Below, piece by piece: positions 39,494 to 52,524 of a DNA stretch of 64,000 bases. Position numbers and translations under genes: made by a program. A model generated the notes under the pieces. That model ran no database searches and was not told where the DNA came from. It was given only the letters and a program-made list of their open reading frames with translations. The DNA lies in assembly GCF_021789175.1 (NCBI RefSeq), contig NZ_CP084560.1:1612001-1676000 (forward strand), written 5' to 3'. Origin of the DNA: Arthrobacter sp. FW306-2-2C-D06B. GTDB lineage: Bacteria; Actinomycetota; Actinomycetes; Actinomycetales; Micrococcaceae. Every line of letters begins with the position of its first letter. The first letter of the stretch is position 1.

Positions 39494-40129
39494 TCAAGCA
39501 GCGTGTTCGGTCCGGGTCGGTTCGGCGACATACGCGCAGTGGTTGTCGGGCACTTCGAAGGGCGCCAGGCGTCCAAGCAACGACTCGCGCACCTGGGGCC
39601 ATTCGTCGCGCAGGATCGAGAAAACGGCGGTATCGCAACGGCTTCCGTCGGGAGCGAAGCGGTGCCCGCGCAGCGTGCCCTCGTAGCTGGCCCCGAGCCG
39701 CTGAATGGCCGAGGCGCTGCGCGTGTTACGGGCATCGCAGCGGAAGGCAACCCGGTGGACGTCCAGTACTTCGAAGGAGTAGGCCAGCAGCAGTTGCTTC
39801 GCTGCCGGATTGACATGGCTACCCCAGAACGGTCGCCCGTAAAAAGTACCGCCGATTTCCAGGCGCTGCTGGCGGGGACTGTACTCGCACAGCGAGGTAG
39901 TACCGAGCAGCGCGCCGGTCCGCTGCTCGACTACGGCGAACGGAATGGTTGACGGATCTTCGAGGCGGGCTGCGAAGAGTTCGGCCAGTTCCGCGGCGCT
40001 CAAGGGCTGCTCGGCGGCCATGCCGGACCACATCCCGGAGTCCACGAAATCGAAGAGCGGACCGGCATGTGCAGGGGAGAGCGGGACCAGGCTGATGCCA
40101 TGTCGCGTGAGGGCAACGTCGTGCTGCAT
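39494..40129 (-). CDS. GNAT-family N-acetyltransferase (RimJ/RimL-like)
   Basis: A 211-aa acetyltransferase. SLVPLSPAHAGPLFDFVD starts the fold; LLGTTSLCEYSPRQQRLEIGGTFYGRPFWGSHVNPAAKQLLLAYSFE and VHRVAFRCDARNTRSASAIQRLGASYEGTLR contain the RimL-type acetyl-CoA loop and the N-x-x-S-xx-A-I-xx-L-G motif. The acceptor (protein N-terminus, amino acid or antibiotic) is unknown. ATG 40129 is preceded by TTAAAT at 6 nt on the minus strand (40136-40141), another probable leaderless start. The frame is open further upstream to 40450 but runs over the HelD promoter and start. Confidence 0.85.
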   Translation of the reverse strand: MQHDVALTRHGISLVPLSPAHAGPLFDFVDSGMWSGMAAEQPLSAAELAELFAARLEDPSTIPFAVVEQRTGALLGTTSLCEYSPRQQRLEIGGTFYGRPFWGSHVNPAAKQLLLAYSFEVLDVHRVAFRCDARNTRSASAIQRLGASYEGTLRGHRFAPDGSRCDTAVFSILRDEWPQVRESLLGRLAPFEVPDNHCAYVAEPTRTEHAA

Positions 40130-40287
40130 TGCAGCATTTAAGCACCACTGGGTGCGGATGGAAAAGCTCAGGGGGTTAGCGGCGGGTGAACATTGTATGA
40201 CGCACCGGCGTGCGGGCAGTTTCACGCACGTCAAGCAAAACCGCTGTAGAATGGACGGTCCGTCTTTTTCGATAGGGGAACGTTTCG

Positions 40288-42516
40288 ATGCACGACGCTG
40301 ATTTGATCCACGAGCGGGAGTACGTGGCCGGTCTCTACTCGCGCCTGGATGAGCTGCGGGAGGAAAAGCGCCAACAGCTGGCGCAGGTCCGGCGCGCCGG
40401 AGCGGTGGGCACCATGCAGAACGTTTCCGAAAGGGACGCCTTTGCGGCACTGTACGAGGACCGCCTCGCGCAGCTCGACGCTGTCGATGACCGTCTCGTG
40501 TTCGGGCGCCTTGACCTGGACACCGGGGAGGCGCAGTACATCGGCCGCATCGGACTGTCCACCGCAGACCTCCAGAGGCTTATGGTCGACTGGCGCGCCC
40601 CGGAAGCCGGCCACTTCTACCAGGCGACCGCCTTCGACCGGCAGGGCGTCCGCCGTCGTCGTCACCTGATCCTGCAAGGCCGCGAGGTCAAAGCGATCGA
40701 AGACGATGTCCTGGATGCCAGCATGCTGGCGGACAACGCTTCGCTCCAAGGTGAAGGCGCACTCCTTGCCGCCCTGAATTCCAAGCGCACCGGCCGCATG
40801 TCGGACATCGTCGGCACCATCCAGTCCGAGCAGGACCGGATCATCCGTTCGTCCATGTCGGGTGCGTTGGTTGTCCAAGGCGGTCCCGGTACCGGAAAGA
40901 CGGCCGTCGCGCTCCACCGCGCCGCCTACCTGCTGTACACCCACCGTGACCGCCTGAAGTCCGCGGGCGTGCTGCTCGTCGGACCTTCCTCGTCGTTCAT
41001 GCACTACATCGAGCGGGTCCTGCCTTCCCTCGGCGAGACCGGCGTCGTCATGGCGAGCCTGGGCCGCCTCATGCCCGGGATCCATGCCGTCCCGGAACAG
41101 GATCCCGACGTCGCGGCGCTCAAGGGCAAGCTGAACATGGCCGACGTGATTGCCAACGCCGTGGCCAACCGCCAGCGGACTCCCGCCGAGGACCGCATCC
41201 TCGAGGTCGATTCCCGCAAGCTCACGCTGTCCGTGCGGCAAGTCCGCCGCGCCCGGGACAGGGCACGCGCCACCGGCAAGCCGCACAACGAAGCGCGCGT
41301 GACGTTCGTGAAGATCCTGCTGCGCGAACTCACGGAACAGCTGACGGAAATTGTCGAGGAATCGAATATCGGCAACAACGCCGACCGTTCCTACCTCGCC
41401 GAAGACGTCCGTTCGGCACGCGACGTCAGGATCGTCCTGAACCTGTGCTGGATGCCGATGACGCCCGAGAAGCTCGTGTCCGAGCTCTTCAGCAAGCCAG
41501 CCATCCTGGAAGCCTGCACCCCGCATCTCACACCGGCACAGCGTGCGCTGCTTCTTCGCCCCGCGGATGCCCCGTGGACCGAAGCCGATGTTCCGCTGCT
41601 CGACGAGGCCGCTGAGCTCCTGGGCGAGCTGGATCCTGCCGCCGGCAGGGGATTGGCACAGCAAGAACACGACCGTGCCCGCGACATCGCCAACGCCAAG
41701 CAGACGCTTGTGAACATGGAGGCCATGGGCGTCGACGTGTTGATGACGGCCGAGGAACTGGCGGACCAGAACCAGGAACGCGAAACGCGACTGACAGCGG
41801 CAGAACGAGCCACGAGCGACCGTTCGTGGGCGTTCGGGCACATCGTGGTGGACGAAGCCCAGGAACTCTCGCCCATGCAGTGGCGGCTCTTGGTCCGCCG
41901 CTGCCCGCTGAAATCCTTCACGATCGTCGGCGACATCGCCCAGACGAGTTCCTCCGCCGGTGCGAATTCCTGGCAAAGTGCCCTCGCGCCGTCGTTCGGG
42001 GACCGCTGGCAGCTCGAAGAACTCACCGTCAACTACCGCACCCCCTCGCAGATCGCAGAAGCGGCAGTCCGCATGGCGAACCGAGCCGGGCTGGTGGTCT
42101 CGGCTCCCAAGGCCGTGCGTGAAGGTAAATGGTCGCCCATCGTGGACCGCGTGGAAGAAGCGGGGATGGTGGACTGTCTCGTTGAAATCCTTCCGGAAGA
42201 ACTGGAAGCGATCGACGGCGGCCTCCTCGCGGTGATCGCCGACGGCGCCCTCCTGCCGCGCGCCGCGGCCGCACTCCGCGGGGTGTATGGCCACCGCGTC
42301 GGCACCGGAGCGGGCAGCTACTCCCAGGACATCGTGGTCATTAGCCCCAAGGAAGCCAAGGGCCTCGAGTTCGATGGCGTAGTGGTTCTTGAGCCTGCTG
42401 CCATGCTGAACCACGAACACGGGAAGGTGGGCGATCTCTACGTCGCCATGACCCGTCCGACGCAGCGGCTGCGCCTCATCACCGCCGCGCCGCTGCCCGC
42501 GGGTATCGAGCGCTGA
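40288..42516 (+). CDS. HelD/HelR-like RNA polymerase-associated ATPase
   Basis: A 742-aa superfamily-1-type protein. Residues 1-60 form a charged coiled coil; Walker A is GGPGTGKTAVALHRAAYLLY near 198; the DE-box is IVVDEAQELSPMQWRLL near residue 520; motif IV-VI follow with ELTVNYRTPSQIAEAA and YVAMTRPTQRLRLI. This is the architecture of actinobacterial HelD, which enters the RNA polymerase channels and removes nucleic acid; the Streptomyces form HelR also displaces rifamycins. GGGGAA precedes ATG 40288 at good spacing, with a TAGAAT -10 box near 40247. A UvrD-like DNA helicase is the main alternative, but the long N-terminal coil and WRAPEAGHFYQAT favour HelD. Confidence 0.88.
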   Translation: MHDADLIHEREYVAGLYSRLDELREEKRQQLAQVRRAGAVGTMQNVSERDAFAALYEDRLAQLDAVDDRLVFGRLDLDTGEAQYIGRIGLSTADLQRLMVDWRAPEAGHFYQATAFDRQGVRRRRHLILQGREVKAIEDDVLDASMLADNASLQGEGALLAALNSKRTGRMSDIVGTIQSEQDRIIRSSMSGALVVQGGPGTGKTAVALHRAAYLLYTHRDRLKSAGVLLVGPSSSFMHYIERVLPSLGETGVVMASLGRLMPGIHAVPEQDPDVAALKGKLNMADVIANAVANRQRTPAEDRILEVDSRKLTLSVRQVRRARDRARATGKPHNEARVTFVKILLRELTEQLTEIVEESNIGNNADRSYLAEDVRSARDVRIVLNLCWMPMTPEKLVSELFSKPAILEACTPHLTPAQRALLLRPADAPWTEADVPLLDEAAELLGELDPAAGRGLAQQEHDRARDIANAKQTLVNMEAMGVDVLMTAEELADQNQERETRLTAAERATSDRSWAFGHIVVDEAQELSPMQWRLLVRRCPLKSFTIVGDIAQTSSSAGANSWQSALAPSFGDRWQLEELTVNYRTPSQIAEAAVRMANRAGLVVSAPKAVREGKWSPIVDRVEEAGMVDCLVEILPEELEAIDGGLLAVIADGALLPRAAAALRGVYGHRVGTGAGSYSQDIVVISPKEAKGLEFDGVVVLEPAAMLNHEHGKVGDLYVAMTRPTQRLRLITAAPLPAGIER

Positions 42517-42547
42517 GCCATGCAAGCAAGCCGAACGGCAATCCTGC

Positions 42548-42553
42548 TAACTT
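42548..42553 (+). promoter_or_regulatory. tyrS -10 box (probably leaderless)
   Basis: TAACTT ends 7 nt before GTG 42561, one more than in the other leaderless genes. Confidence 0.4.
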
Positions 42554-42560
42554 AGAACTC

Positions 42561-43871
42561 GTGTCACACGTAAACAACCTCGAGTCCCAACACAACGACC
42601 CGGGCTTTGCCAATATCTGGCAAGAGCTCAAATGGCGCGGCCTTATCCACGTTTCCACCGATGAAACGGAATTGGAAAAGCTCCTCGCCGGGGACCCGAT
42701 CACGTATTACTGTGGCTTCGACCCCACGGCTCCGTCCCTGCACCTTGGCAACCTGGTCCAGCTCCTGCTCATGCGCCGCCTGCAGTTGGCCGGCCACAAG
42801 CCGCTCGGCTTGGTGGGCGGCTCTACCGGCCTCATCGGCGATCCGCGCCCGACGGCGGAACGCACCTTGAATACCAAGGACACCGTTTCCGAGTGGGTTG
42901 GCTACCTTCAGGCCCAGGTCCGGCGCTTCCTCAGCTTCGAGGGGGACAATGCTGCACGCATGGTGAACAACCTTGACTGGACCGCGCCGCTGAGTGCCAT
43001 CGATTTCCTGCGCGAAATCGGCAAGCACTTCCGCGTGGGCACCATGCTGCGCAAGGATGCCGTTGCCTCCCGCCTCAGCTCGGACGAGGGCATCAGCTAC
43101 ACCGAGTTCAGCTACCAGATCCTGCAGGGCATGGATTACCTCCAGCTCAACCGCGACTACGGTTGCGTGCTGCAGACCGGCGGCTCGGACCAGTGGGGCA
43201 ACCTCACGAGCGGGACGGAGCTGATCCGTAAGGTCGATGGGAAGGTTGTTCACGCCCTCGGCACGCCCCTCATCACCAACTCGGACGGCACCAAGTTCGG
43301 TAAGAGCGAAGGCAACGCCATTTGGCTCGATGCCCACATGTGCAGCCCCTACGCCTTCTACCAGTTCTGGCTCAACACCGCTGATGCCGACGTCGTTGAC
43401 CGCCTCAAGGTCTTCACTTTCCTGAGCCGCGCCGAGATTGAGGAGCTTGGAGCCGCTGTCGCCGAGCGTCCGTTCGCACGCGAAGGCCAGCGCCGGCTTG
43501 CCTACGAAGCCACTTCGCTGGTTCACGGAGTCGACGCGACGGAGAAAGTGATCGCTGCTTCGGCTGCACTGTTCGGCAACGGCGATCTCTCGGTGCTGGA
43601 CGAAGTGACCCTGGCGTCCGCAACGGCTGAGCTGCCGTCTGCCTCGATCGGCGCGGATGGCCTGGGCATCGTCGACCTCCTGGTTGCTTCCGGACTGTCC
43701 GAGAGCAAGTCCGCTGCCCGACGCACGGTGGGGGAGGGTGGCGCTTACGTTAATAACAGCAAGGTGACTGACCCCGACGCCGTGATCGACCAGGCGGAAC
43801 TGCTTCACGGCCGATACCTTTTGTTACGCCGCGGGAAGAAGAACCTGGCCACTGTCGAAGTGACGGTCTGA
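42561..43871 (+). CDS. tyrS: Tyrosine-tRNA ligase
   Basis: Class I enzyme that charges tRNA-Tyr. YYCGFDPTAPSLHLGNLVQLLLMRRLQLAG contains the HIGH-type HLGN; GSDQWGNLTSG binds tyrosine; KFGKSEGNAIWLD is the KMSKS-type loop. A C-terminal S4 domain ends the protein (SESKSAARRTVGEGGAYVNN). Length 436 aa. GTG 42561 follows a TAACTT box by 7 nt. The rRNA operon promoter region begins right after it. Confidence 0.98.
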   Translation: MSHVNNLESQHNDPGFANIWQELKWRGLIHVSTDETELEKLLAGDPITYYCGFDPTAPSLHLGNLVQLLLMRRLQLAGHKPLGLVGGSTGLIGDPRPTAERTLNTKDTVSEWVGYLQAQVRRFLSFEGDNAARMVNNLDWTAPLSAIDFLREIGKHFRVGTMLRKDAVASRLSSDEGISYTEFSYQILQGMDYLQLNRDYGCVLQTGGSDQWGNLTSGTELIRKVDGKVVHALGTPLITNSDGTKFGKSEGNAIWLDAHMCSPYAFYQFWLNTADADVVDRLKVFTFLSRAEIEELGAAVAERPFAREGQRRLAYEATSLVHGVDATEKVIAASAALFGNGDLSVLDEVTLASATAELPSASIGADGLGIVDLLVASGLSESKSAARRTVGEGGAYVNNSKVTDPDAVIDQAELLHGRYLLLRRGKKNLATVEVTV

Positions 43872-43883
43872 CGCCTTCTATTG

Positions 43884-43925
43884 CACGCTCCTCTGGGCCG
43901 ACTTGCGCGGCTCCGGGGGAGCGTG
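43884..43925 (+). terminator. tyrS terminator
   Basis: CACGCTCC (43884-43891) pairs with GGAGCGTG (43918-43925), with an inner GGCCG/CGGCT stem, followed by TATCGTTTTC. It isolates tyrS from the rRNA operon. Confidence 0.75.
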
Positions 43926-43939
43926 TATCGTTTTCTGAG

Positions 43940-44373
43940 TCGCTGCCGCTGAAGCGGATAAATTGCGACAAAATCCCATGGAATGTGAATAATCCGATGT
44001 AGACCAAGAGTCTGGGAATCGGATGATTTATCGACTCTGTGGGGAAATTCGATCCATTTGGGTGAATTTCCGGAGAAATCCTGGATTTGCAAAGTGGAAA
44101 TGAATGAAATAAAGTAGAAACATCGCAGCGAGGAAATGCGGAACATCGAATTCAATTGAATTTTGTTCCGGGAAGTAATCGAATTGCGTCTGTTGTTTGA
44201 GAACTCAATAGTGTGCCAAGTTTGTTGATACCGATTTTTTATTAAATTGGTTGTTTTGGCTGGTCCTGTGTCACCTCCGTGGTGCGGGGCTGGTTTTTTA
44301 CAGCTGGTTTCAAATTTTGTGCAGCCGTTCTGCCGTTATTTCCGGTGGTTGTGGTTGTGTCTGTTTTTGTTTT
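43940..44373 (+). promoter_or_regulatory. rRNA operon upstream region with promoter(s) and antitermination site
   Basis: This gene-free stretch is much more AT-rich than its surroundings. The best promoter is TTGCAA (44087-44092), a 17-nt spacer, and TAAAGT (44110-44115), giving a start near 44122. A weaker upstream candidate is TTGCGA near 43964 with GAATAA about 18 nt later. Several dyads lie upstream (for example GGAAATTC with GAATTTCC near 44042-44070, and ATCCGAT with ATCGGAT near 43992-44025). A boxA-like TGTTTGAGAACT lies at 44194-44205. Confidence 0.7.
44191..44210 (+). promoter_or_regulatory. boxA-like antitermination site, rRNA leader
   Basis: TGTTGTTTGAGAACTCAATA matches the nut-like element of actinobacterial rRNA leaders; a near copy recurs in the 16S-23S spacer at 46291-46310. 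Confidence 0.7.
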
Positions 44374-49595
<5,222 letters not shown>

Positions 49596-49738
49596 CACAC
49601 AAACACGATCACTGCTTGCGTCCACTATGTGGTTCCCGAACAACAACCCGTTCCGGAACAAACCACAACTGAATAACAACACCACAGTTGTAACCACCAG
49701 TCTTCCCACCCCGCACCCGTGCGGGGACGGGTAACAAG

Positions 49739-49857
49739 GTTACGGCGGTCATAGCGTGGGGGAAACGCCCGGTCCCATTCCGAACCCGGAAGCTAAGACC
49801 CACAGCGCCGATGGTACTGCACCCGGGAGGGTGTGGGAGAGTAGGACACCGCCGGAC
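49739..49857 (+). rRNA. rrf: 5S ribosomal RNA
   Basis: GTTACGGCGGTCATAGCGTG start, CCCGGTCCCATTCCGAACCC and AAGCTAAGACC in the middle, and the terminal stem partner ACACCGCCGGAC at the end. About 119 nt. The 143-nt 23S-5S spacer holds a CCCCGCA/TGCGGGG hairpin at 49709-49726. Confidence 0.96.
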
Positions 49858-49870
49858 AACCATTAACGGC

Positions 49871-49900
49871 CGGGCCCCGACACACACGTGCCGGGGCCCG
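49871..49900 (+). terminator. rRNA operon terminator
   Basis: CGGGCCCCG (49871-49879) pairs perfectly with CGGGGCCCG (49892-49900); the hairpin lies 14 nt after the 5S gene. Confidence 0.8.
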
Positions 49901-49944
49901 ACCCATTTAAACACCCACAACACACCCCCACCCCTAAAACCCCC

Positions 49945-50328
49945 GCCCAGATATCCGGCCCCTTCGGCAGACCCCGGCTCACATATGGGCCGGAAAACCC
50001 GGACCCCCGCTCACATATGTGCCGGTTTCCACGGACGCCGGCTCACATATGTGCCGGAAATCCCACACCCCGGCTCAAGTATCAAGGGTTGCGGGCCGAC
50101 CCCCGCTCACGTATGAGCGGTTGCGGGCGGACCCCGGCTCACGTATGAGCGGTTGCGGGCCGACGCCGGCTCACGTATGAGCGGTTGCGGGCCGACCCCC
50201 GCTCACCTATCAACGGTTGCGGGCCGACGCCGGCTCACGTATGTGCCGGTTTCCACGGATGCCGGCTCACGTATGAACGGTTGCGGGCCGACCCCCGCTC
50301 ACCCACGAGCCGGACCGGACCCTAGGCC
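49945..50328 (+). repeat. 32-bp tandem repeat array, forward arm (12 units)
   Basis: Units begin at 49945, 49977, 50009, 50041, 50073, 50105, 50137, 50169, 50201, 50233, 50265 and 50297, exactly 32 nt apart every time. Each starts with GCTCAC(A/G)TATG and ends in a CCG- or CCC-rich tail; two subtypes alternate, one with GTGCCGGTTTCCACGGA (for example 50009 and 50233) and one with GAGCGGTTGCGGGCCGA (50105, 50137, 50169). The first and last units are the most degenerate. Because 32 is not a multiple of 3, the stop-free frames across it are artefacts. Confidence 0.95.
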
Positions 50329-50340
50329 TCCCCCGCCCCG

Positions 50341-50488
50341 CCGTCAGCAGATGTGAGTGGCCCTCTCGCCGGAGCCGGTATATGTGAGCGGGCGTCCGGC
50401 GAAACCCCGGTATATGTGAGCGGGCGTCCGGCGAAACCCCGGTATAGGTGAGCCGGCGTCCGGCCAGGGCCCGGCATATGTGAGCGGG
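50341..50488 (-). repeat. 32-bp tandem repeat array, reverse arm (5 units)
   Basis: The same unit family read on the opposite strand: TGAGC cores at 50354, 50385, 50417, 50449 and 50481, spaced 31, 32, 32 and 32 nt. On the minus strand units read GCTCACATATACCGGGG and so on. With the forward arm it makes a large imperfect inverted repeat. Confidence 0.93.
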
Positions 50489-50766
50489 CGTTGTTGAGCC
50501 TTCAGACGATTTGGCAGCCCAAAGGGCCGACACTGCGCCCGAGGCCTTGGATCTGAAAGCCAGCCTAAGGGGGCTCAGTCATGCCTGGGGCTGTGATGAT
50601 TCCCACGGGAAGCCTGAATAGGCGCCCCTCGAATGCGTTCGTGGATGGCTGTTCACCTAGAATTACATAAGAGATACGAGCCGGATCCCGGCGGCGTGAG
50701 AACAAAATACGGATAAGAGCGGCTGCGCATGCGCCAGTGGTCAGCTCACTACAGGAGGAATCCATC
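50489..50766 (+). other. Gap between the repeat array and the TPR gene
   Basis: About 280 nt with no gene I can support. It must hold the promoter of the gene at 50767. Near 50664-50680 an AT-rich TTACATAAGAGATAC stretch is the best -10 region; I see no clear -35. Confidence 0.5.
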
Positions 50767-52524
50767 ATGGCTGAGCACAACGGCGGCAACCGCGGCAACT
50801 TCGGCGGTGGCCGCGGCGATCGCGGCCCGTTCCGCGCGAACAACAATTCCGGGGGCGACCCGAGAGGATTCCGTTCCAGGGACAACCGTGACGGCGCTCC
50901 TGGCGGCGACCGAGCCGGTAAGCAGGCGGGCGATGGTGAGCGCCGCAGCTTTGGTGATCGTCCTCGTCGTGATGGGGATGCGCGCCCGAGCTTTGGTGAT
51001 CGTGATCGTAAGCCGTTTGGTGATCGTCCTCGTCGTGATGGGGATGCGCGCCCGAGCTTTGGTGATCGTGATCGTAAGCCGTTTGGTGATCGTCCTCGTC
51101 GTGATGGGGATGCGCGCCCGAGCTTTGGCGATCGTGATCGTAAGCCGTTTGGTGATCGTCCTCGTCGTGATGGGGATGCGCGCCCGAGTTTTGGTGACCG
51201 CGACCGCAAGCCGTTTGGTGACCGTCCGAGCCGTGATGGGGATGCGCGCCCGAGTTTTGGTGACCGTCCGAGCCGTGATGGGGATGCGCGCCCGAGTTTT
51301 GGTGACCGGGACCGTAAGCCGTTTGGTGATCGTCCTCGTCGTGATGGGGATGCGCGCCCGAGTTTTGGTGACCGCGACCGTAAGCCGTTCGGTGACCGTC
51401 CGCGCCGCGAAGGCGACGGAGAGCGCCGTAGCTTCGGCGACCGCCCCGAGCGCGGACCCCGCAAGTTCGACGGCCCACGTAGCGAAGGACGCAGCTTCGG
51501 CGGCGGCTCCTGGGAAGAACGTCCCGCGCGGGTTCCGAACGCGGCGGATCTGCGCAGCGCCAACCGCCCGGACCGCGAGCGTTCCCCCGAGATCGACGAC
51601 GACGTCACGGGTCAGGAACTCGACCGGGTCACGAAGCACCAGATCAAGACCCTTGAAGGCATGAACGCCGATTGGGTCGCCAAGCACCTGGTGATGGCCG
51701 GCCGCCTTATCGATATCGACCCTGAGCTGTCCTTCCAGCACGCCTTGGCCGCTAGCCGCCGTGGTGGCAGGTTGGCCGCCGTCCGTGAGGCCGTGGGCCT
51801 GACTGCCTACGCCGCAGGTCACTATGGCGAGGCGCTCCGCGAGTTCCGCACCTACCGCCGGATCAGCGGGTCCAATGTCCATTTGCCGCTCATGGCCGAC
51901 TGCGAACGCGGTCTGGGTCGGCCGGACCGTGCGCTGGACGTGGTCCGTTCACCCGAAGCACAGGACCTCGACGCCCCCGGCAAGGTTGAGCTAGCCATTG
52001 TGGCTTCCGGTGCCCGGAGCGACCTTGGCCAGTTGGACGCCGCGGTGGCCGAGCTGGAGATCATCCAGCTCGACATCAACCGTGCCTTCTCCTACAGCCC
52101 GCGCCTTTTCCGTGCCTACGCAGACGCCCTGACGGCAGTGGGCCGCACGGAAGAAGCCGGCAAGTGGCAGCGCCAGGCAGTCGTGGCTGAAAATGCCCTC
52201 GGCGTTGGAGACTTCGAGGACCCGGACATCATCGACCTCGGCGAGGACGATGAAAATGAAGCTCGCAAGCCTCGTTTCCGGAACATCGAGGAGAACGCGG
52301 AGCGGACCGAAGCGGACAGGTCACAATCTGCGCCCGCACGCGCGGAGACGGGCATCGCCCCTGAATCCAGCGAACAGGACGAGGTGGAACTCGACGACGT
52401 CGAGTCTGACTACTTTGAGTCCGACGACGCCGAGTCGGATCGCGATTCCGTCGAGGACACCGAAGAAGACGAGGAAAACGGAGAAGAGGCTTCCGAGGGC
52501 GGCGAAGAGACCAAGAATGACTGA
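50767..52524 (+). CDS. Repeat-rich (RDG/FGDR) protein with TPR-like domain and acidic tail
   Basis: A 585-aa cytoplasmic protein in three parts. Residues ~1-265 are low-complexity, rich in Arg, Asp, Gly, Phe and Pro, with seven copies of RDGDARPSFGDR in a 22-residue (66-nt) tandem unit, one copy shortened to 14 residues. Residues ~290-480 are helical with TPR-like pairs (WVAKHLVMAGRLIDIDPELSFQHALAA, YAAGHYGEALREFRTYRRISG). The end is very acidic (DDVESDYFESDDAESD). The position matches the TPR protein Rv1691 of mycobacteria, which lacks such an expanded head as far as I recall. GGAGGA precedes ATG 50767. Function unknown; the head looks like a phase-separating or nucleic-acid-binding disordered region. 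Confidence 0.85.
   Translation: MAEHNGGNRGNFGGGRGDRGPFRANNNSGGDPRGFRSRDNRDGAPGGDRAGKQAGDGERRSFGDRPRRDGDARPSFGDRDRKPFGDRPRRDGDARPSFGDRDRKPFGDRPRRDGDARPSFGDRDRKPFGDRPRRDGDARPSFGDRDRKPFGDRPSRDGDARPSFGDRPSRDGDARPSFGDRDRKPFGDRPRRDGDARPSFGDRDRKPFGDRPRREGDGERRSFGDRPERGPRKFDGPRSEGRSFGGGSWEERPARVPNAADLRSANRPDRERSPEIDDDVTGQELDRVTKHQIKTLEGMNADWVAKHLVMAGRLIDIDPELSFQHALAASRRGGRLAAVREAVGLTAYAAGHYGEALREFRTYRRISGSNVHLPLMADCERGLGRPDRALDVVRSPEAQDLDAPGKVELAIVASGARSDLGQLDAAVAELEIIQLDINRAFSYSPRLFRAYADALTAVGRTEEAGKWQRQAVVAENALGVGDFEDPDIIDLGEDDENEARKPRFRNIEENAERTEADRSQSAPARAETGIAPESSEQDEVELDDVESDYFESDDAESDRDSVEDTEEDEENGEEASEGGEETKND
50949..51420 (+). repeat. 66-bp coding minisatellite
   Basis: Nearly identical 66-nt units encode RRDGDARPSFGDRDRKPFGDRP. 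The core GATGGGGATGCGCGCCCGAG occurs seven times near 50970, 51036, 51102, 51168, 51231, 51273 and 51339. Neighbouring units differ at very few bases, which signals recent expansion or ongoing homogenisation. Confidence 0.9.

Noticed and set aside
40190..40287. Rifamycin-associated promoter element upstream of the HelD-like gene
   Set aside because: I could not identify a convincing match from memory of the element, so only the unrelated short dyad is reported.
40231..42525. 764-codon open frame antisense to the HelD-like gene
   Set aside because: It mirrors the high-GC codon pattern of the opposite gene, has no domain pattern and would remove the HelD start region; the + strand protein has clear ATPase motifs.
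49945..50488. CRISPR array
   Set aside because: Units are 32 nt with no unique spacers, they are degenerate along their whole length, they switch orientation, and there are no cas genes.
49811..50533. Several 70-100-aa reading frames across the 32-bp array, rich in CGPTPAH-type peptides
   Set aside because: The repeat period is not a multiple of 3 and lacks stops in several frames, so open frames arise automatically; no ribosome site or homology.
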